NCBI GenBank assembly: GCA_963815495.1 | Contig: CAWFGW010000002.1 | Span: forward strand, 1-64,000 | Direction of reading: 5' to 3' | DNA length: 64,000 nt | DNA from: CAWFGW01 sp963815495 | GTDB taxonomy: Bacteria > Bacteroidota > Bacteroidia > Cytophagales > JAAEPT01 | In this document: one piece after another, positions 8,512-17,829 of the stretch | How positions within the stretch are numbered: the first letter of the stretch is position 1 | How the letters are laid out: every line of letters starts with the position of its first letter | The notes under the pieces: model-generated | Told to the model about the DNA's origin: nothing | Database searches by the model: none | The model's input: the letters and a program-made list of their open reading frames with translations, nothing else | Made by a program: the position numbers and the translations under genes

Positions 8512-9084
8512 TTATCCTTCACTCGACAACAAAGGTCGTGTCCCAAATAAAAATCGCGGCTTCCAATACGAAGAGTTTTCCAATGAAATAATAACCACTC
8601 CGTTAGTATGAGAAGTGTGAATGATTTCTCCATTGCCTAGATAAATTCCTGTATGAGTAATTAAATTTCTGCTTTTGTATGAGTTGTAGAAGAAGACTAA
8701 ATCACCTTTTTTTAATTCACTCATGCTAGGAACTACTTTTCCATATTTAGCTAATTCATGAGAGGAATGGGGTAGCGAAATGCCGAAATGCTGAAAACTA
8801 GCATAAACAAGACCTGAACAGTCAATACCTTTATGGCTAGTGCCTCCCATACGATGTGGCGTGTTGAGATAGGACTTTGCAATCGACAACAACGTATCTG
8901 CTGAAATACTGCCAGTCCAACTAATAGGTTTTTCAATGCCACTTTTTTCAAAGGACTCCAATTGTGTTTTCAATGTTGCAGTATGGGCCGCATCAATGAC
9001 TTTTTGAAACTCATTATTCGTTATAAAACTACTTGAAAAAAAAAGTAGCAGAAGAAAAGGAATGATAGGTTTCATACACTTCAA
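8512..9084 (-). CDS. Secreted NlpC/P60 peptidoglycan endopeptidase
   Basis: A 190-residue protein with a signal peptide (residues 1-22) and a C-terminal NlpC/P60 domain. The catalytic Cys is in GIDCSGLVYASF (about residue 89), the His in THTGIYLG (about 143) and the third polar residue in IIHTSH (about 155). The family cleaves D-gamma-Glu-diaminopimelate bonds of stem peptides in the periplasm. An approximately 60-residue linker precedes the domain. All catalytic positions are present, so it is probably active. The protein is close in size to Spr/MepS-type single-domain enzymes. Confidence 0.88.
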   Translation of the reverse strand: MKCMKPIIPFLLLLFFSSSFITNNEFQKVIDAAHTATLKTQLESFEKSGIEKPISWTGSISADTLLSIAKSYLNTPHRMGGTSHKGIDCSGLVYASFQHFGISLPHSSHELAKYGKVVPSMSELKKGDLVFFYNSYKSRNLITHTGIYLGNGEIIHTSHTNGVVIISLENSSYWKPRFLFGTRPLLSSEG

Positions 9085-9264
9085 CTAGTTGGTGCTTGAC
9101 GAATATAATTCTATTTCCTTTAATTTTTGTAAAAACACGCGTTTAAAATTAACAGCTTATCCAAATTTGGTTCCTGATTTACAGTAAACAATCGTTGGGA
9201 AGGATAAAAAATGGTAGTGGAAAAACGCAGTCATGTTTTTTCTGCTAGAATAGTTATTAAAGAT

Positions 9265-9272
9265 TACTTTTG
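9265..9272 (+). promoter_or_regulatory. Bacteroidota -7 promoter box for prfC
   Basis: TACTTTTG matches TAnnTTTG exactly and lies 21 bases before the ATG at 9294. It overlaps the alternative TTG start at 9270, which supports the downstream ATG as the true start. No clear -33 TTTG is visible. Confidence 0.5.
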
Positions 9273-9293
9273 TGCTTTGAAAAAAATAAGTGC

Positions 9294-10874
9294 ATGAAAT
9301 TAGAACAAGAAATAGCCCGAAGAAGAACCTTTGCCATCATCTCTCACCCCGATGCTGGTAAAACGACTCTAACAGAAAAATTACTTCTTTTTGGTGGGGC
9401 TATTCAGGTTGCAGGTGCCGTGAAATCCAACAAGATTAAGAAAACGGCTACTTCCGATTTTATGGAAATAGAAAAGCAAAGAGGAATCTCGGTGGCTACT
9501 TCAGTAATGGGTTTTGAATATTTAGGTAAAAAAATAAATATTTTGGACACACCTGGTCACAAAGATTTTGCTGAGGATACCTACCGCACATTGACTGCGG
9601 TAGATTCAGTCATTGTGGTGATTGATGTTGCTAAGGGGGTGGAGGAACAAACAGAGAAGCTTGTCAGCGTCTGCAGAATGCGCGACATTCCTATTATTGT
9701 GTTCATCAACAAAATGGACCGTGAGGGGAAAGATGCCTTTGATTTATTAGATGAAGTAGAATTGAAATTAGGGTTAAAGGTTCGTCCATTGAGCTGGCCA
9801 ATTGGCATGGGACAGGACTTAAAAGGAGTCTATAATCTTTACGAACAAAAATTATTTTTCTTTGATAACGAAGACAAACAACGGTTAAAACAAGGCGTTG
9901 ATATCAATGATTTAAATGACCCAAAGATTGATGAATTGTTGGGTAAAAAATATGCTGATGCCCTTCGCGAAGAGGTGGAGTTAGTCAACGGGGTATATCC
10001 TAAGTTTCAGGTTTCAGATTACCTAGAAGCTAAAATATCTCCTGTGTTTTTTGGTTCAGCGGTAAATAACTTTGGAGTAAAAGAATTGTTAGAATGTTTT
10101 ATTGACATCGCACCCCACCCACGAAAAAAAGAGGCAGAAACACGAGTTATCGAGGCGAAAGAAGATAAGTTCACAGGGTTTGTTTTTAAGATTCATGCCA
10201 ACATGGATCCGAACCATCGAAGCCGAATTGCCTTTGTGAAAATTTGCTCAGGTGTCTTCAGACGAAACACAAACTATTTGCATGTTCGACAAGGGAAAAA
10301 TTATAAATTTTCGAATCCTACCGCATTTATGGCTGAAAAGCAATCAATTTTGGAAGAAGCTTTTCCAGGAGATATTGTTGGACTGCCAGATACAGGGAAC
10401 TTCAAAATTGGAGATTCACTTTCAGAAGGAGAACAAATAAAATTCAAAGACATCCCGAACTTCTCACCAGAGTTGCTTCAGTATGTAGAGAATACAGACG
10501 CCATGAAATCGAAACAGTTTGCCAAAGGGTTGGATCAGCTGATTGATGAAGGTGTCGCACAATTGTTTACCAGTGTGGCCAGTGGTCGTAAGGTGATAGG
10601 TACTGTGGGAGCTTTACAGTTTGAAGTTATTCAATACAGACTACTGAATGAGTATGGCGCCTCATGTGTTTATCAGCCGATAACAACATACAAAGCCGTA
10701 TGGGTGGTTTCCAAAGACAAAGCCGAAATGGAGGATTTTAAGTCCCGAAAAAAGAACTACATGTTTACGGACAAACACGGGGTAGATGTGTATTTGGCTG
10801 AAAACAAATATGCATTAGAACAATGTATGGAGCGTTTTCCTAAAATTCAGTTTCACTTAAAGTCGGATTTTTAA
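9294..10874 (+). CDS. prfC: Peptide chain release factor 3
   Basis: A translational GTPase that recycles RF1/RF2 from the ribosome after termination. The order of motifs is that of RF3: P-loop SHPDAGKTT at residues about 17-25, DTPGHKDF (G3), NKMDREGKD (G4), then the beta-barrel domain 2 and the C-terminal RF3 domain with GVAQLFT and GALQFEV. At 526 residues it has the normal family length. The frame is open upstream to a TTG at 9270, but family N-termini begin close to EIARRRTFAI, and a promoter box overlaps the TTG, so I take ATG 9294. It converges with glyS on a shared hairpin. Confidence 0.95.
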   Translation: MKLEQEIARRRTFAIISHPDAGKTTLTEKLLLFGGAIQVAGAVKSNKIKKTATSDFMEIEKQRGISVATSVMGFEYLGKKINILDTPGHKDFAEDTYRTLTAVDSVIVVIDVAKGVEEQTEKLVSVCRMRDIPIIVFINKMDREGKDAFDLLDEVELKLGLKVRPLSWPIGMGQDLKGVYNLYEQKLFFFDNEDKQRLKQGVDINDLNDPKIDELLGKKYADALREEVELVNGVYPKFQVSDYLEAKISPVFFGSAVNNFGVKELLECFIDIAPHPRKKEAETRVIEAKEDKFTGFVFKIHANMDPNHRSRIAFVKICSGVFRRNTNYLHVRQGKNYKFSNPTAFMAEKQSILEEAFPGDIVGLPDTGNFKIGDSLSEGEQIKFKDIPNFSPELLQYVENTDAMKSKQFAKGLDQLIDEGVAQLFTSVASGRKVIGTVGALQFEVIQYRLLNEYGASCVYQPITTYKAVWVVSKDKAEMEDFKSRKKNYMFTDKHGVDVYLAENKYALEQCMERFPKIQFHLKSDF

Positions 10875-10924
10875 CACCTTTTATAAGAGACTTATCAAAT
10901 ACTAAAACAAGGATGTGAACAATA

Positions 10925-10958
10925 AAAAACTCCACCCCGATTATTCGGGATGGAGTTT
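10925..10958. terminator. Bidirectional terminator between prfC and glyS
   Basis: ACTCCACCCCGA pairs with TCGGGATGGAGT (one C/A mismatch) around a TTAT loop. The hairpin is flanked by an A-run on the left and a T-run on the right, so it can end transcripts of both convergent genes. Confidence 0.85.
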
Positions 10959-10983
10959 TCATCTTCTTAGTAGATGTCTGTTC

Positions 10984-12465
10984 TTACAATTGTTCAAAAA
11001 TAGTCTTAAACGACACTGCTTTACGCACCAATTGATTTAACTCATCGGTGTGAATACGTTCTTGTTCCATAGTATCGCGATGTCTTAAGGTGACCGTACC
11101 ATCTTCTAAGGTTTGGTGATCGATTGTCACACAGAAAGGGGTTCCAATAAAATCCTGGCGGGTGTAACGTTTTCCGATCCCTCCTTTGTCATCGTATGCA
11201 CACGGGAAATTCATCCGCAACTCTTGATATATTTCTGTTCCTTTTTCACCTAAACCATCTTTTTTCATTAATGGAAGCACTGCTATTTTCACAGGGGAAA
11301 GTGCTGGATGCAACTTTAAGTACGTGCGCATTTTTTTGTTCTCGCCTTCACCCACTTCTTCTTCACGCAAGGCCGAACAGAAAACTGCTAAGAAAGCACG
11401 ATCAGCACCTACAGAAGTTTCCACCACATAAGGGATGTAATTTTTACTAATTTCATCGTCAAAATATTGCTGCTTCTTTTTAGAAAATTCTTGGTGAGCA
11501 CTTAAGTCAAAGTCGGTACGTGAGTGAATACCTTCTATTTCTTTAAAACCAAAAGGGAATTTATATTCTATATCTACCGCAGCGTTGGCATAATGTGCTA
11601 ACTTCTCGTGGTCATGGAATTTCAAATTTTCAGGCTCTAAACCAATCGCTTTATGCCACTTCATTCGTGTTTCTTTCCAGGTATTATACCACTCCAACTC
11701 AGTGCCGGGGCGAACAAAAAATTGCATTTCCATTTGTTCAAATTCACGCATTCTAAAAGTGAATTGACGCGCGACAATTTCATTTCTAAAGGCTTTACCG
11801 ATTTGCGCAATCCCAAAAGGAATTTTCATTCTTCCTGTTTTTTGCACGTTTAAGAAATTCACAAAAATACCTTGAGCTGTTTCTGGTCGTAAGTATATTT
11901 TGTTTGAATCATCAGCAACAGAACCTATTTCAGTGGAGAACATCAAGTTAAACTGTCTTACATCGGTCCAATTGGCTGTACCCGAAATAGGACAGACAAT
12001 TTTTTCTCTAATGATTAATTCCTTTACTGCGGCTAAGTCTTCAGCAGTTAATAAGCGACCGAGTTCTTCTAACAGCGCTTTTGCACGTTCAGGATCACCT
12101 GCTGCTTCTATTTCAGCGGCTTTGTCTTCTACGATGACATCCGCTCGGTACCGTTTTTTTGAATCTTTGTTGTCAATCATAGGGTCACTAAAGCCATCTA
12201 CGTGCCCCGAAGCTTTCCAAGTAGTGGGATGCATAAAAATAGCCGAATCTAACCCGACAATGTTGTCATTCAACTGTGTCATGCACTTATACCACAGTTG
12301 TTTAATGTTGTTCTTCAGTTCAACTCCATTTTGACCGTAGTCATAAACAGCTTGTAAACCGTCATATATTTCACTTGAAGGAAAAATAAAGCCATACTCT
12401 TTAGCATGAGCTATCACTTTTTTAAATGAAGCGCCTTCTTCTATTGTTTTCACTTTTTCAGCCAT
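10984..12465 (-). CDS. glyS: Glycyl-tRNA synthetase (single-chain class II type)
   Basis: A 493-residue homodimer-type class II synthetase (the eukaryal/Gram-positive alpha2 form, not the E. coli alpha2beta2 form) that charges tRNA-Gly. Motif 1 and the discriminating region LRPETAQGIFVNF (about residues 193-205), motif 2 AFRNEIVARQFTFRMREFEQMEM (from about residue 228) and the anticodon-binding domain (PVKIAVLPLMKKDG to the end) are all recognised. The WHEP domain is absent. A TATATTTG promoter box lies four bases before the ATG, suggesting a leaderless or near-leaderless mRNA. Confidence 0.95.
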   Translation of the reverse strand: MAEKVKTIEEGASFKKVIAHAKEYGFIFPSSEIYDGLQAVYDYGQNGVELKNNIKQLWYKCMTQLNDNIVGLDSAIFMHPTTWKASGHVDGFSDPMIDNKDSKKRYRADVIVEDKAAEIEAAGDPERAKALLEELGRLLTAEDLAAVKELIIREKIVCPISGTANWTDVRQFNLMFSTEIGSVADDSNKIYLRPETAQGIFVNFLNVQKTGRMKIPFGIAQIGKAFRNEIVARQFTFRMREFEQMEMQFFVRPGTELEWYNTWKETRMKWHKAIGLEPENLKFHDHEKLAHYANAAVDIEYKFPFGFKEIEGIHSRTDFDLSAHQEFSKKKQQYFDDEISKNYIPYVVETSVGADRAFLAVFCSALREEEVGEGENKKMRTYLKLHPALSPVKIAVLPLMKKDGLGEKGTEIYQELRMNFPCAYDDKGGIGKRYTRQDFIGTPFCVTIDHQTLEDGTVTLRHRDTMEQERIHTDELNQLVRKAVSFKTIFEQL

Positions 12466-12469
12466 GCGG

Positions 12470-12477
12470 CAAATATA
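12470..12477 (-). promoter_or_regulatory. -7 promoter box for glyS
   Basis: On the minus strand TATATTTG matches TAnnTTTG exactly. Its last base is four bases from the glyS ATG, so transcription should begin at or very near the start codon. Confidence 0.55.
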
Positions 12478-12639
12478 GATAAAATGAAAACAAAAAATAG
12501 AACAGTTGGAGGAGGTTTCATTGAAAATAATGATGTAAGAAAAATTATGAAAACGTAAGATTTTGCTAGTTCATCTAAGAAAGGGGTGATTTGGTCTAAA
12601 ACAATGTTGGAACACCTAAAGTACTTGTATAATTGTATT

Positions 12640-12705
12640 ACATAGCTGGTTGAAAATGCCTAGAGAAATATAAGAAACGCCTGTTTCTTTTCTCTAGGTT
12701 TTTTT
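12640..12705 (+). ncRNA. Possible short terminated transcript (sRNA or leader attenuator)
   Basis: TTGGAA (12607-12612) and TATAATTG (12628-12635) could form a promoter with a start near 12640; the terminator at 12659-12705 would end an RNA of about 65 bases. It may be an independent small RNA or an attenuator in the leader of the CHU_C gene at 12861. Supported only by promoter-like and terminator sequence. Confidence 0.25.
12659..12705 (+). terminator. Strong rho-independent terminator without an upstream protein gene
   Basis: CCTAGAGAAA (12659-12668) pairs perfectly with TTTCTCTAGG (12689-12698); inside, AAGAAAC (12672-12678) can pair with GTTTCTT (12683-12689). Seven T follow (12699-12705). 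The T-run is only on the plus strand, and the nearest plus-strand gene upstream (prfC) ended 1.8 kb earlier behind its own terminator. Confidence 0.8.
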
Positions 12706-12860
12706 GTTTTAGGGCTTTTCCAACAGTTTTTTATGAGTTTTTGATGTCATACGTTTACATTTTGTTTGTTATGTATGATAGAATAAAAAGTGTAAAACCT
12801 TGTGTTGTTGGAAGTTAATTATTTATATTGATAATTGGTAGTTTCTATAAAGTTTCAGCT

Positions 12861-15800
12861 ATGTCTAGATATAAGGGGGATTGTATTAGGTTATTAGTTA
12901 AAACATTTGCTTTCTTGTACCTATTCTGGAGTGTTAATTATAATGCTTTAGGTGTAGGGAATGATGAAGTCGATGCTGCAAATATTAATGCCGCATTGGC
13001 TTTTAATAGAGATAATGTAGGGCGATACAATAACTTCATGCGGTATGACTCAGAAGAGTTTGAGCGACTGTATGTTTCAATGAAAGCCAATGAAACTTTT
13101 TATTTTGGCTTTAATTTTCAAATTAGATCGAATGGCAATTATACTAATTTAGATGAACGAGTTTGGGTAAGGATAAGGGATAAAGCAACTGATGCGATAG
13201 TATTTCCTGCTACTGAAATTATTGCTGGTCAACCTGGTTATATTAACACGAGAGCAGAGGCATCTGTAGGCCCAGAACCCTTGGGCGGAGCTGGGGGGTA
13301 TACCCCGCTTTCTTTTGTACCTACTGTTTCGGGTGATTATTATCTTGAAATTGCTTACGATGATGGTGATGATGATAATGGGGCTGGAAATGGTCTTGTT
13401 GATGAACCATTGGGAGGTAACAATATTTTAATTGCACCTCTTTATGATTTTACTGTTGGTAATAATACAACCAATTTGGAAGTAACAGGGCGGGTGTGGT
13501 CCAAGGCGTGGCATATCATAATTAAAGATCAATGGAATGCAGATACTGAAGGAACCGTACAATATATATATACGGATGATGGGGTGATTTCCGAATTGGA
13601 TTACAATGGCATGAACCCCTATGAATATGTGATAGCTGCTAATTCAACAGGGGTTTATAATACTGGTGACGTGGTAGAAGACCGGAAATCAATTTATTCA
13701 CGATATGGGAATGAAATTTTACCACAATACAAACTTTTTTATGAAGTACCTGATACATCTGTTTTTAAAGTTTCCAGTATCAACGATTTATTTGGTGACC
13801 TCACTTCAGCATTAACTATTACAGGTTGTTCAGATTATACAATCAATTTTAGTGTGAACAAGCAAATGGAGTCTAAAATATTGATAGAGAGAAATGGTGT
13901 GCCTGGATACCAAAGTAACTCTACGGATGTTTTAATTGAAACACTTTTAGAAGTAGGGGATAATAAAATCCCGTGGGATGGTCGTGATGGGCAGGGTAAT
14001 ATTATTCCTGAGGCTAATTTGGAAATCCAGCTAATTTTTAGATCTGGTGTGACCCACCTTCCCATGTTTGATGTGGAGTACAATGAAAAGGGGTTTAAAG
14101 TAAATTATGTATTTCCTCAACAATTGGCAGGTCCTGCAGGTGTTTATTGGGATGATAGTGAATTACGAAGAAATCAGATAAATATTAATAACCCTTGTAT
14201 TAGTTCAGGAAGCTCAGGTTGTCACATTTGGGGTAATAGGTCACGAGGTGATGATTTTGGCGATGAAACCATCCTCAATACTTGGTGGTTTTTGGAAAGA
14301 GACCCCATACCGTTTATCTACCCTCTTCAATTACAGTATTTAACAATCACTGAGGACACGACAGTGTGTGTTGGTGAAACTGTAGAATTAAAAGCCAAGA
14401 CAAATGGAGATTATTTGAGATGGATGGAAGAAGGGGTTTTAATTAGTAATGATTCTGTTATTTCAGTGCAGGCAGATATCGAAAGAACGTATGTGGCAGA
14501 GTCATTTTTTGTTGATTCTAACCTATTTGTGAACTCAGCATTCGAAGATTCTCCCCCAAATTCAGGTTTTACAAGTCAATATGTAGAAACTACGGAGACT
14601 AACCTAATAAGCGGTAGTTATGTTATTACAGATAACCCTAACAAAGGTTGGGGTGCCCCTCACTTGGACATTGGGGATCATACTTCAGGTACTGGCAATA
14701 TGATGGTTATTGACGGATCTACGATGGCAAATGACACACTATATAAACAAACGGTGGAAGTGTCCTCAGGTAAAAGTTATGTATTTTCTTTTTGGGGTAT
14801 TAATGCCCATACCCTTAGTCCGAGTACTAACACCGCACAGCTGGAGTTAGTCGTTAACAATACTAGTTTGGGTATCTATGACATAATAGACATGCAATGG
14901 AGAATAAAGTTTGCTTTTTGGAGGGCTACATTCTCTGGTCCTGTAGAGGTAGCAATTATTAATCGACAAATCAATGGTCTGGGAAATGATTTTGCCATAG
15001 ACGATGTAGAGTTTGGAACCATTGGAGATTGTGAATTACAAGAGTCGGTAACAGTAACTCCAGTGAATGGTACTGGTAATGATGTGGAAATTAGTATTTC
15101 ACCTCAAGACACCTCTTTTTGTAGTGAGTCACCTGTAACTTATAATCTTATTACAGCATCAAATTTAGGAACATCACCAACCTATCAATGGTATGTAAAT
15201 GGAGTCATTCAGGCAGGGGAAACCTTTGATCAATTTACCTATAGAAGCACCCAACCTTCGGATACAATTTCCTTAATCGCCACGTCAAGTATTCAAAATT
15301 GTATTACAAAGGCAAGTGATACTGCATCAGCGATAGTTACGAATTTTGCCCCTGCTAACTTAGAGTTGGATCCAATTCCGTCAGTGTGTTCTGGAGATAC
15401 GCTTCAACTAAAACTCAATGCTGACAAAGCCCTTGCAAGCATCAATTGGTCGGGTGATATCACTACCATTAGTAGCACTACCATTGATAACCCGAAGGCA
15501 TATCCAACGGAAGATACACAATACAAAGTGGTTGTAGAAGATGTAGATGGCTGCATAGACTCAATTTATGCATCCCTTTTTATAGCACAAAATCCTGAGT
15601 TAGCACTTGAACCAGATACAACCATTTGCCCTAATCAGGAAGTACAGCTTTCAGTTACATCAACGAATAAAACGTTAAAAACTGTCTTGTGGGAATACAA
15701 CGAAAGCACGATTAATGATGTGTTAAGTTTAACTCCAGTAGTGAAACCTGAAGCAACTTCGTGGTATAAAGTGACTGGTACAGATACCGATGACTGCATC

Positions 15801-17825
15801 AATACCGATTCTATTGAGGTAGTTGTTACGCCATTTCCAGTAGTTGATGCTGGTGAAGATAGAATAGTATGCCGAGGTGATAGTATTAATCTGCTAGCAA
15901 CTGGAGCTACTAGCTATTCGTGGTCACCCTCAACTTTCCTTAGTGCGACAGATGTTGCTAACCCTCAAACCAAACCTGCTGATTCCATTAGTTATATCGT
16001 GACAGGAATTACAGATGGGTGTGCTCAAAAGGATACTATATTTATTGGTTTAACTGAGTTAATCAACTTAACGATTGAACCTATCCCTTCACTATGTGTG
16101 AGTGATACCACGCAGTTGGTCATAAAAACGGCAAAAACACTTTCAACGATTACATGGACAGGAGACATTAATTCACTCAGTAGTACCTCAATTAAAAATC
16201 CACTCGCTTTTCCAATTGTTCCAGCCAATTATAAAGTAAATGTAGTTGATATAGATGGTTGTCGTGACTCCTTAGAAGCGAGTATTACTCCGAAATTATT
16301 ACCTACTGTTTTAGCTGAAAAGGATACTACCATATGTAATGGTGAGAGTGTGCAACTAGTTGGGTCTTCAGATAAGCTAGTCCAATCTATCTTATGGCAA
16401 AATAAAGAAAGTACATTAAGCAGTACGACTATTTTATCTCCATTGGCTACTCCAACAGAAACCACGACTTATCAATTATCTATTACAGATGTAGATAATT
16501 GTACAAATGAAGACGATGTTACGGTTACAGTTAATCCCTACCCTGAAGTTGATGCAGGTGAGGATAAAAAAATCTGTGCGGGAGATCAAGCTTCTTTATT
16601 AGCGACTGGCGCTGATGATTATTTGTGGACACCAAGTAGCTCATTAAATTTTGACAATATTGCCAACCCTGAAGCCACACCTTCAGATACTACCCAATAT
16701 ATAGTAACTGGTACTACAAATGGTTGTTCAGTCAACGATACCGTGGTAGTTAATGTGTTGATTAACCCAAAACCTGAAGTAAAAATAGCATATGATAAAG
16801 ATATTTGCGAAGGTGAGGTTGTTCGATTTGATATCATAGAGCAAAAAAACTTAGGGACGTCACCGGTTTATCAGTGGTATCGAATTTCATCAGGAGCACG
16901 AACACCAATTAGTCAAGTAGATTATGCGTTAGATTCTACCTTTATAAATGGAGACCAGTTTTTATTAGAAGTCATATCGAATGAAATATGTGTAAATGTG
17001 GCGGATGAAAAGGCGATTTCTAACACACTTACTCCACAGGTAACACCTTATCCTGATTTAGAAATTACAGGTGTCACTCGCGTTTGTTACGGTGAAGATA
17101 TTATTCTTTTTGTTGAAGATAAAGAAGGATTTGTTACCGACTTCACTTGGGTGGATAAGCAGAACACACTTTTGTTTCAATCACCAAATACGTCACAAGT
17201 ATTTACAAACATCACCGAAAACAGGTATGTAAAAGTGATCGGTTCAAATGGGAATTGCGCGGATACTTCTAATCAATTGTTGTTGGAGCCTATAGTGGTT
17301 AGCCTAATTTTGGCGGTAGAAGATAGTGTTATTTTTGGAGACCAGAGTACTAATCTATATATCTACAGTAATGATAATGAGGTTGAAATACTCACTAAGC
17401 CAAATTATATATTGGCCAATTACTCAAGTAATCAAACACAAAATGTAAAACCTGAGGTTACTACCGATTATTTAGCGTATGCAGAAATAGAAGGTTGCCC
17501 TGCAACGGACTCCGTGCGGATACGTGTATTACCACCAGTGAGTGCGCCTTATTTATTCTCTCCGAATGATGATGGTAAAAACGATCTCTGGATAGTAAAA
17601 GACTTAGATAAATATCCATACACACGAGTAACCATTTTAAACCGTTGGGGAACAGAGGTTGCCAAATTAGGTAATGGAGTTAATACTTGGAATGGAAACA
17701 ATCAGTATGGGGGTAAATTGCCCGATGGCGTATATTATTATGTGATTGAAGCATCGATAGAAGATTTTGAAGAAGATGGAGAAAAATTAATTCAATTTTC
17801 TGGATATGTAACATTAGCAAAATAG
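12861..17825 (+). CDS. Giant secreted protein with repeated Ig/PKD-like modules and CHU_C (T9SS type B) domain
   Basis: A 1,654-residue surface or secreted protein. I start it at ATG 12861, which gives a signal peptide ending near residue 31; the frame is open to a TTG at 12828. An N-terminal beta-rich region with FlgD-like WDGRDGQGN (about 375) precedes a lectin/CBM-like segment (about 560-720, LFVNSAFEDSPP to FAIDDVEFG). Residues about 750-1400 are Ig/PKD-like modules, each beginning with a Cys (ICxGD/E) and ending with a second Cys (DGC); a three-module block is duplicated. Residues about 1562-1654 (FSPNDDGKNDLW, ILNRWGTEV, LPDGVYYYVIE) are the gliding-motility-associated CHU_C domain, a type B T9SS signal. 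Five bases separate it from the PorP/SprF gene, a classic pairing for surface attachment. No catalytic domain is seen. Confidence 0.85.
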   Translation: MSRYKGDCIRLLVKTFAFLYLFWSVNYNALGVGNDEVDAANINAALAFNRDNVGRYNNFMRYDSEEFERLYVSMKANETFYFGFNFQIRSNGNYTNLDERVWVRIRDKATDAIVFPATEIIAGQPGYINTRAEASVGPEPLGGAGGYTPLSFVPTVSGDYYLEIAYDDGDDDNGAGNGLVDEPLGGNNILIAPLYDFTVGNNTTNLEVTGRVWSKAWHIIIKDQWNADTEGTVQYIYTDDGVISELDYNGMNPYEYVIAANSTGVYNTGDVVEDRKSIYSRYGNEILPQYKLFYEVPDTSVFKVSSINDLFGDLTSALTITGCSDYTINFSVNKQMESKILIERNGVPGYQSNSTDVLIETLLEVGDNKIPWDGRDGQGNIIPEANLEIQLIFRSGVTHLPMFDVEYNEKGFKVNYVFPQQLAGPAGVYWDDSELRRNQININNPCISSGSSGCHIWGNRSRGDDFGDETILNTWWFLERDPIPFIYPLQLQYLTITEDTTVCVGETVELKAKTNGDYLRWMEEGVLISNDSVISVQADIERTYVAESFFVDSNLFVNSAFEDSPPNSGFTSQYVETTETNLISGSYVITDNPNKGWGAPHLDIGDHTSGTGNMMVIDGSTMANDTLYKQTVEVSSGKSYVFSFWGINAHTLSPSTNTAQLELVVNNTSLGIYDIIDMQWRIKFAFWRATFSGPVEVAIINRQINGLGNDFAIDDVEFGTIGDCELQESVTVTPVNGTGNDVEISISPQDTSFCSESPVTYNLITASNLGTSPTYQWYVNGVIQAGETFDQFTYRSTQPSDTISLIATSSIQNCITKASDTASAIVTNFAPANLELDPIPSVCSGDTLQLKLNADKALASINWSGDITTISSTTIDNPKAYPTEDTQYKVVVEDVDGCIDSIYASLFIAQNPELALEPDTTICPNQEVQLSVTSTNKTLKTVLWEYNESTINDVLSLTPVVKPEATSWYKVTGTDTDDCINTDSIEVVVTPFPVVDAGEDRIVCRGDSINLLATGATSYSWSPSTFLSATDVANPQTKPADSISYIVTGITDGCAQKDTIFIGLTELINLTIEPIPSLCVSDTTQLVIKTAKTLSTITWTGDINSLSSTSIKNPLAFPIVPANYKVNVVDIDGCRDSLEASITPKLLPTVLAEKDTTICNGESVQLVGSSDKLVQSILWQNKESTLSSTTILSPLATPTETTTYQLSITDVDNCTNEDDVTVTVNPYPEVDAGEDKKICAGDQASLLATGADDYLWTPSSSLNFDNIANPEATPSDTTQYIVTGTTNGCSVNDTVVVNVLINPKPEVKIAYDKDICEGEVVRFDIIEQKNLGTSPVYQWYRISSGARTPISQVDYALDSTFINGDQFLLEVISNEICVNVADEKAISNTLTPQVTPYPDLEITGVTRVCYGEDIILFVEDKEGFVTDFTWVDKQNTLLFQSPNTSQVFTNITENRYVKVIGSNGNCADTSNQLLLEPIVVSLILAVEDSVIFGDQSTNLYIYSNDNEVEILTKPNYILANYSSNQTQNVKPEVTTDYLAYAEIEGCPATDSVRIRVLPPVSAPYLFSPNDDGKNDLWIVKDLDKYPYTRVTILNRWGTEVAKLGNGVNTWNGNNQYGGKLPDGVYYYVIEASIEDFEEDGEKLIQFSGYVTLAK
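15357..16772 (+). repeat. Tandem duplication of a 708-bp three-module block inside the CHU_C gene
   Basis: Two in-frame copies of 708 bp (236 residues): 15357-16064 and 16065-16772. Each holds three different Cys-paired Ig-like modules in the same order: A (DPIPSVCSGD / EPIPSLCVSD), B (PDTTICPNQE / KDTTICNGES) and C (VVDAGEDRIVCRGD / EVDAGEDKKICAGD). The copies have diverged at DNA level. Confidence 0.75.
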
Positions 17826-17829
17826 AGGT

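Larger units (their letters stand above)
12466..12860. other. Intergenic region upstream of the CHU_C gene
   Basis: This 395-base gap lies between the divergent glyS and CHU_C genes. It contains the glyS promoter box (12470-12477), a promoter-like segment (12607-12635) and a strong plus-strand terminator (12659-12705) that has no upstream protein gene on the same strand. I see no coding region in it. Confidence 0.6.

Noticed and set aside
9157..9175. CCAAATTTGG palindrome upstream of prfC
   Set aside because: A short self-complementary AT-rich stretch of 10 bases, with no partner site and far from the predicted promoter.
11196..12334. Open frames on the plus strand opposite glyS
   Set aside because: They are antisense to a clearly conserved synthetase, have no recognisable domains and no promoter.
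12828..12860. Extended TTG starts (also at 9270, 30750, 53748, 56512)
   Set aside because: In each case a downstream ATG gives the family-typical N-terminus or a clean signal peptide, so I trimmed the genes to the ATG.
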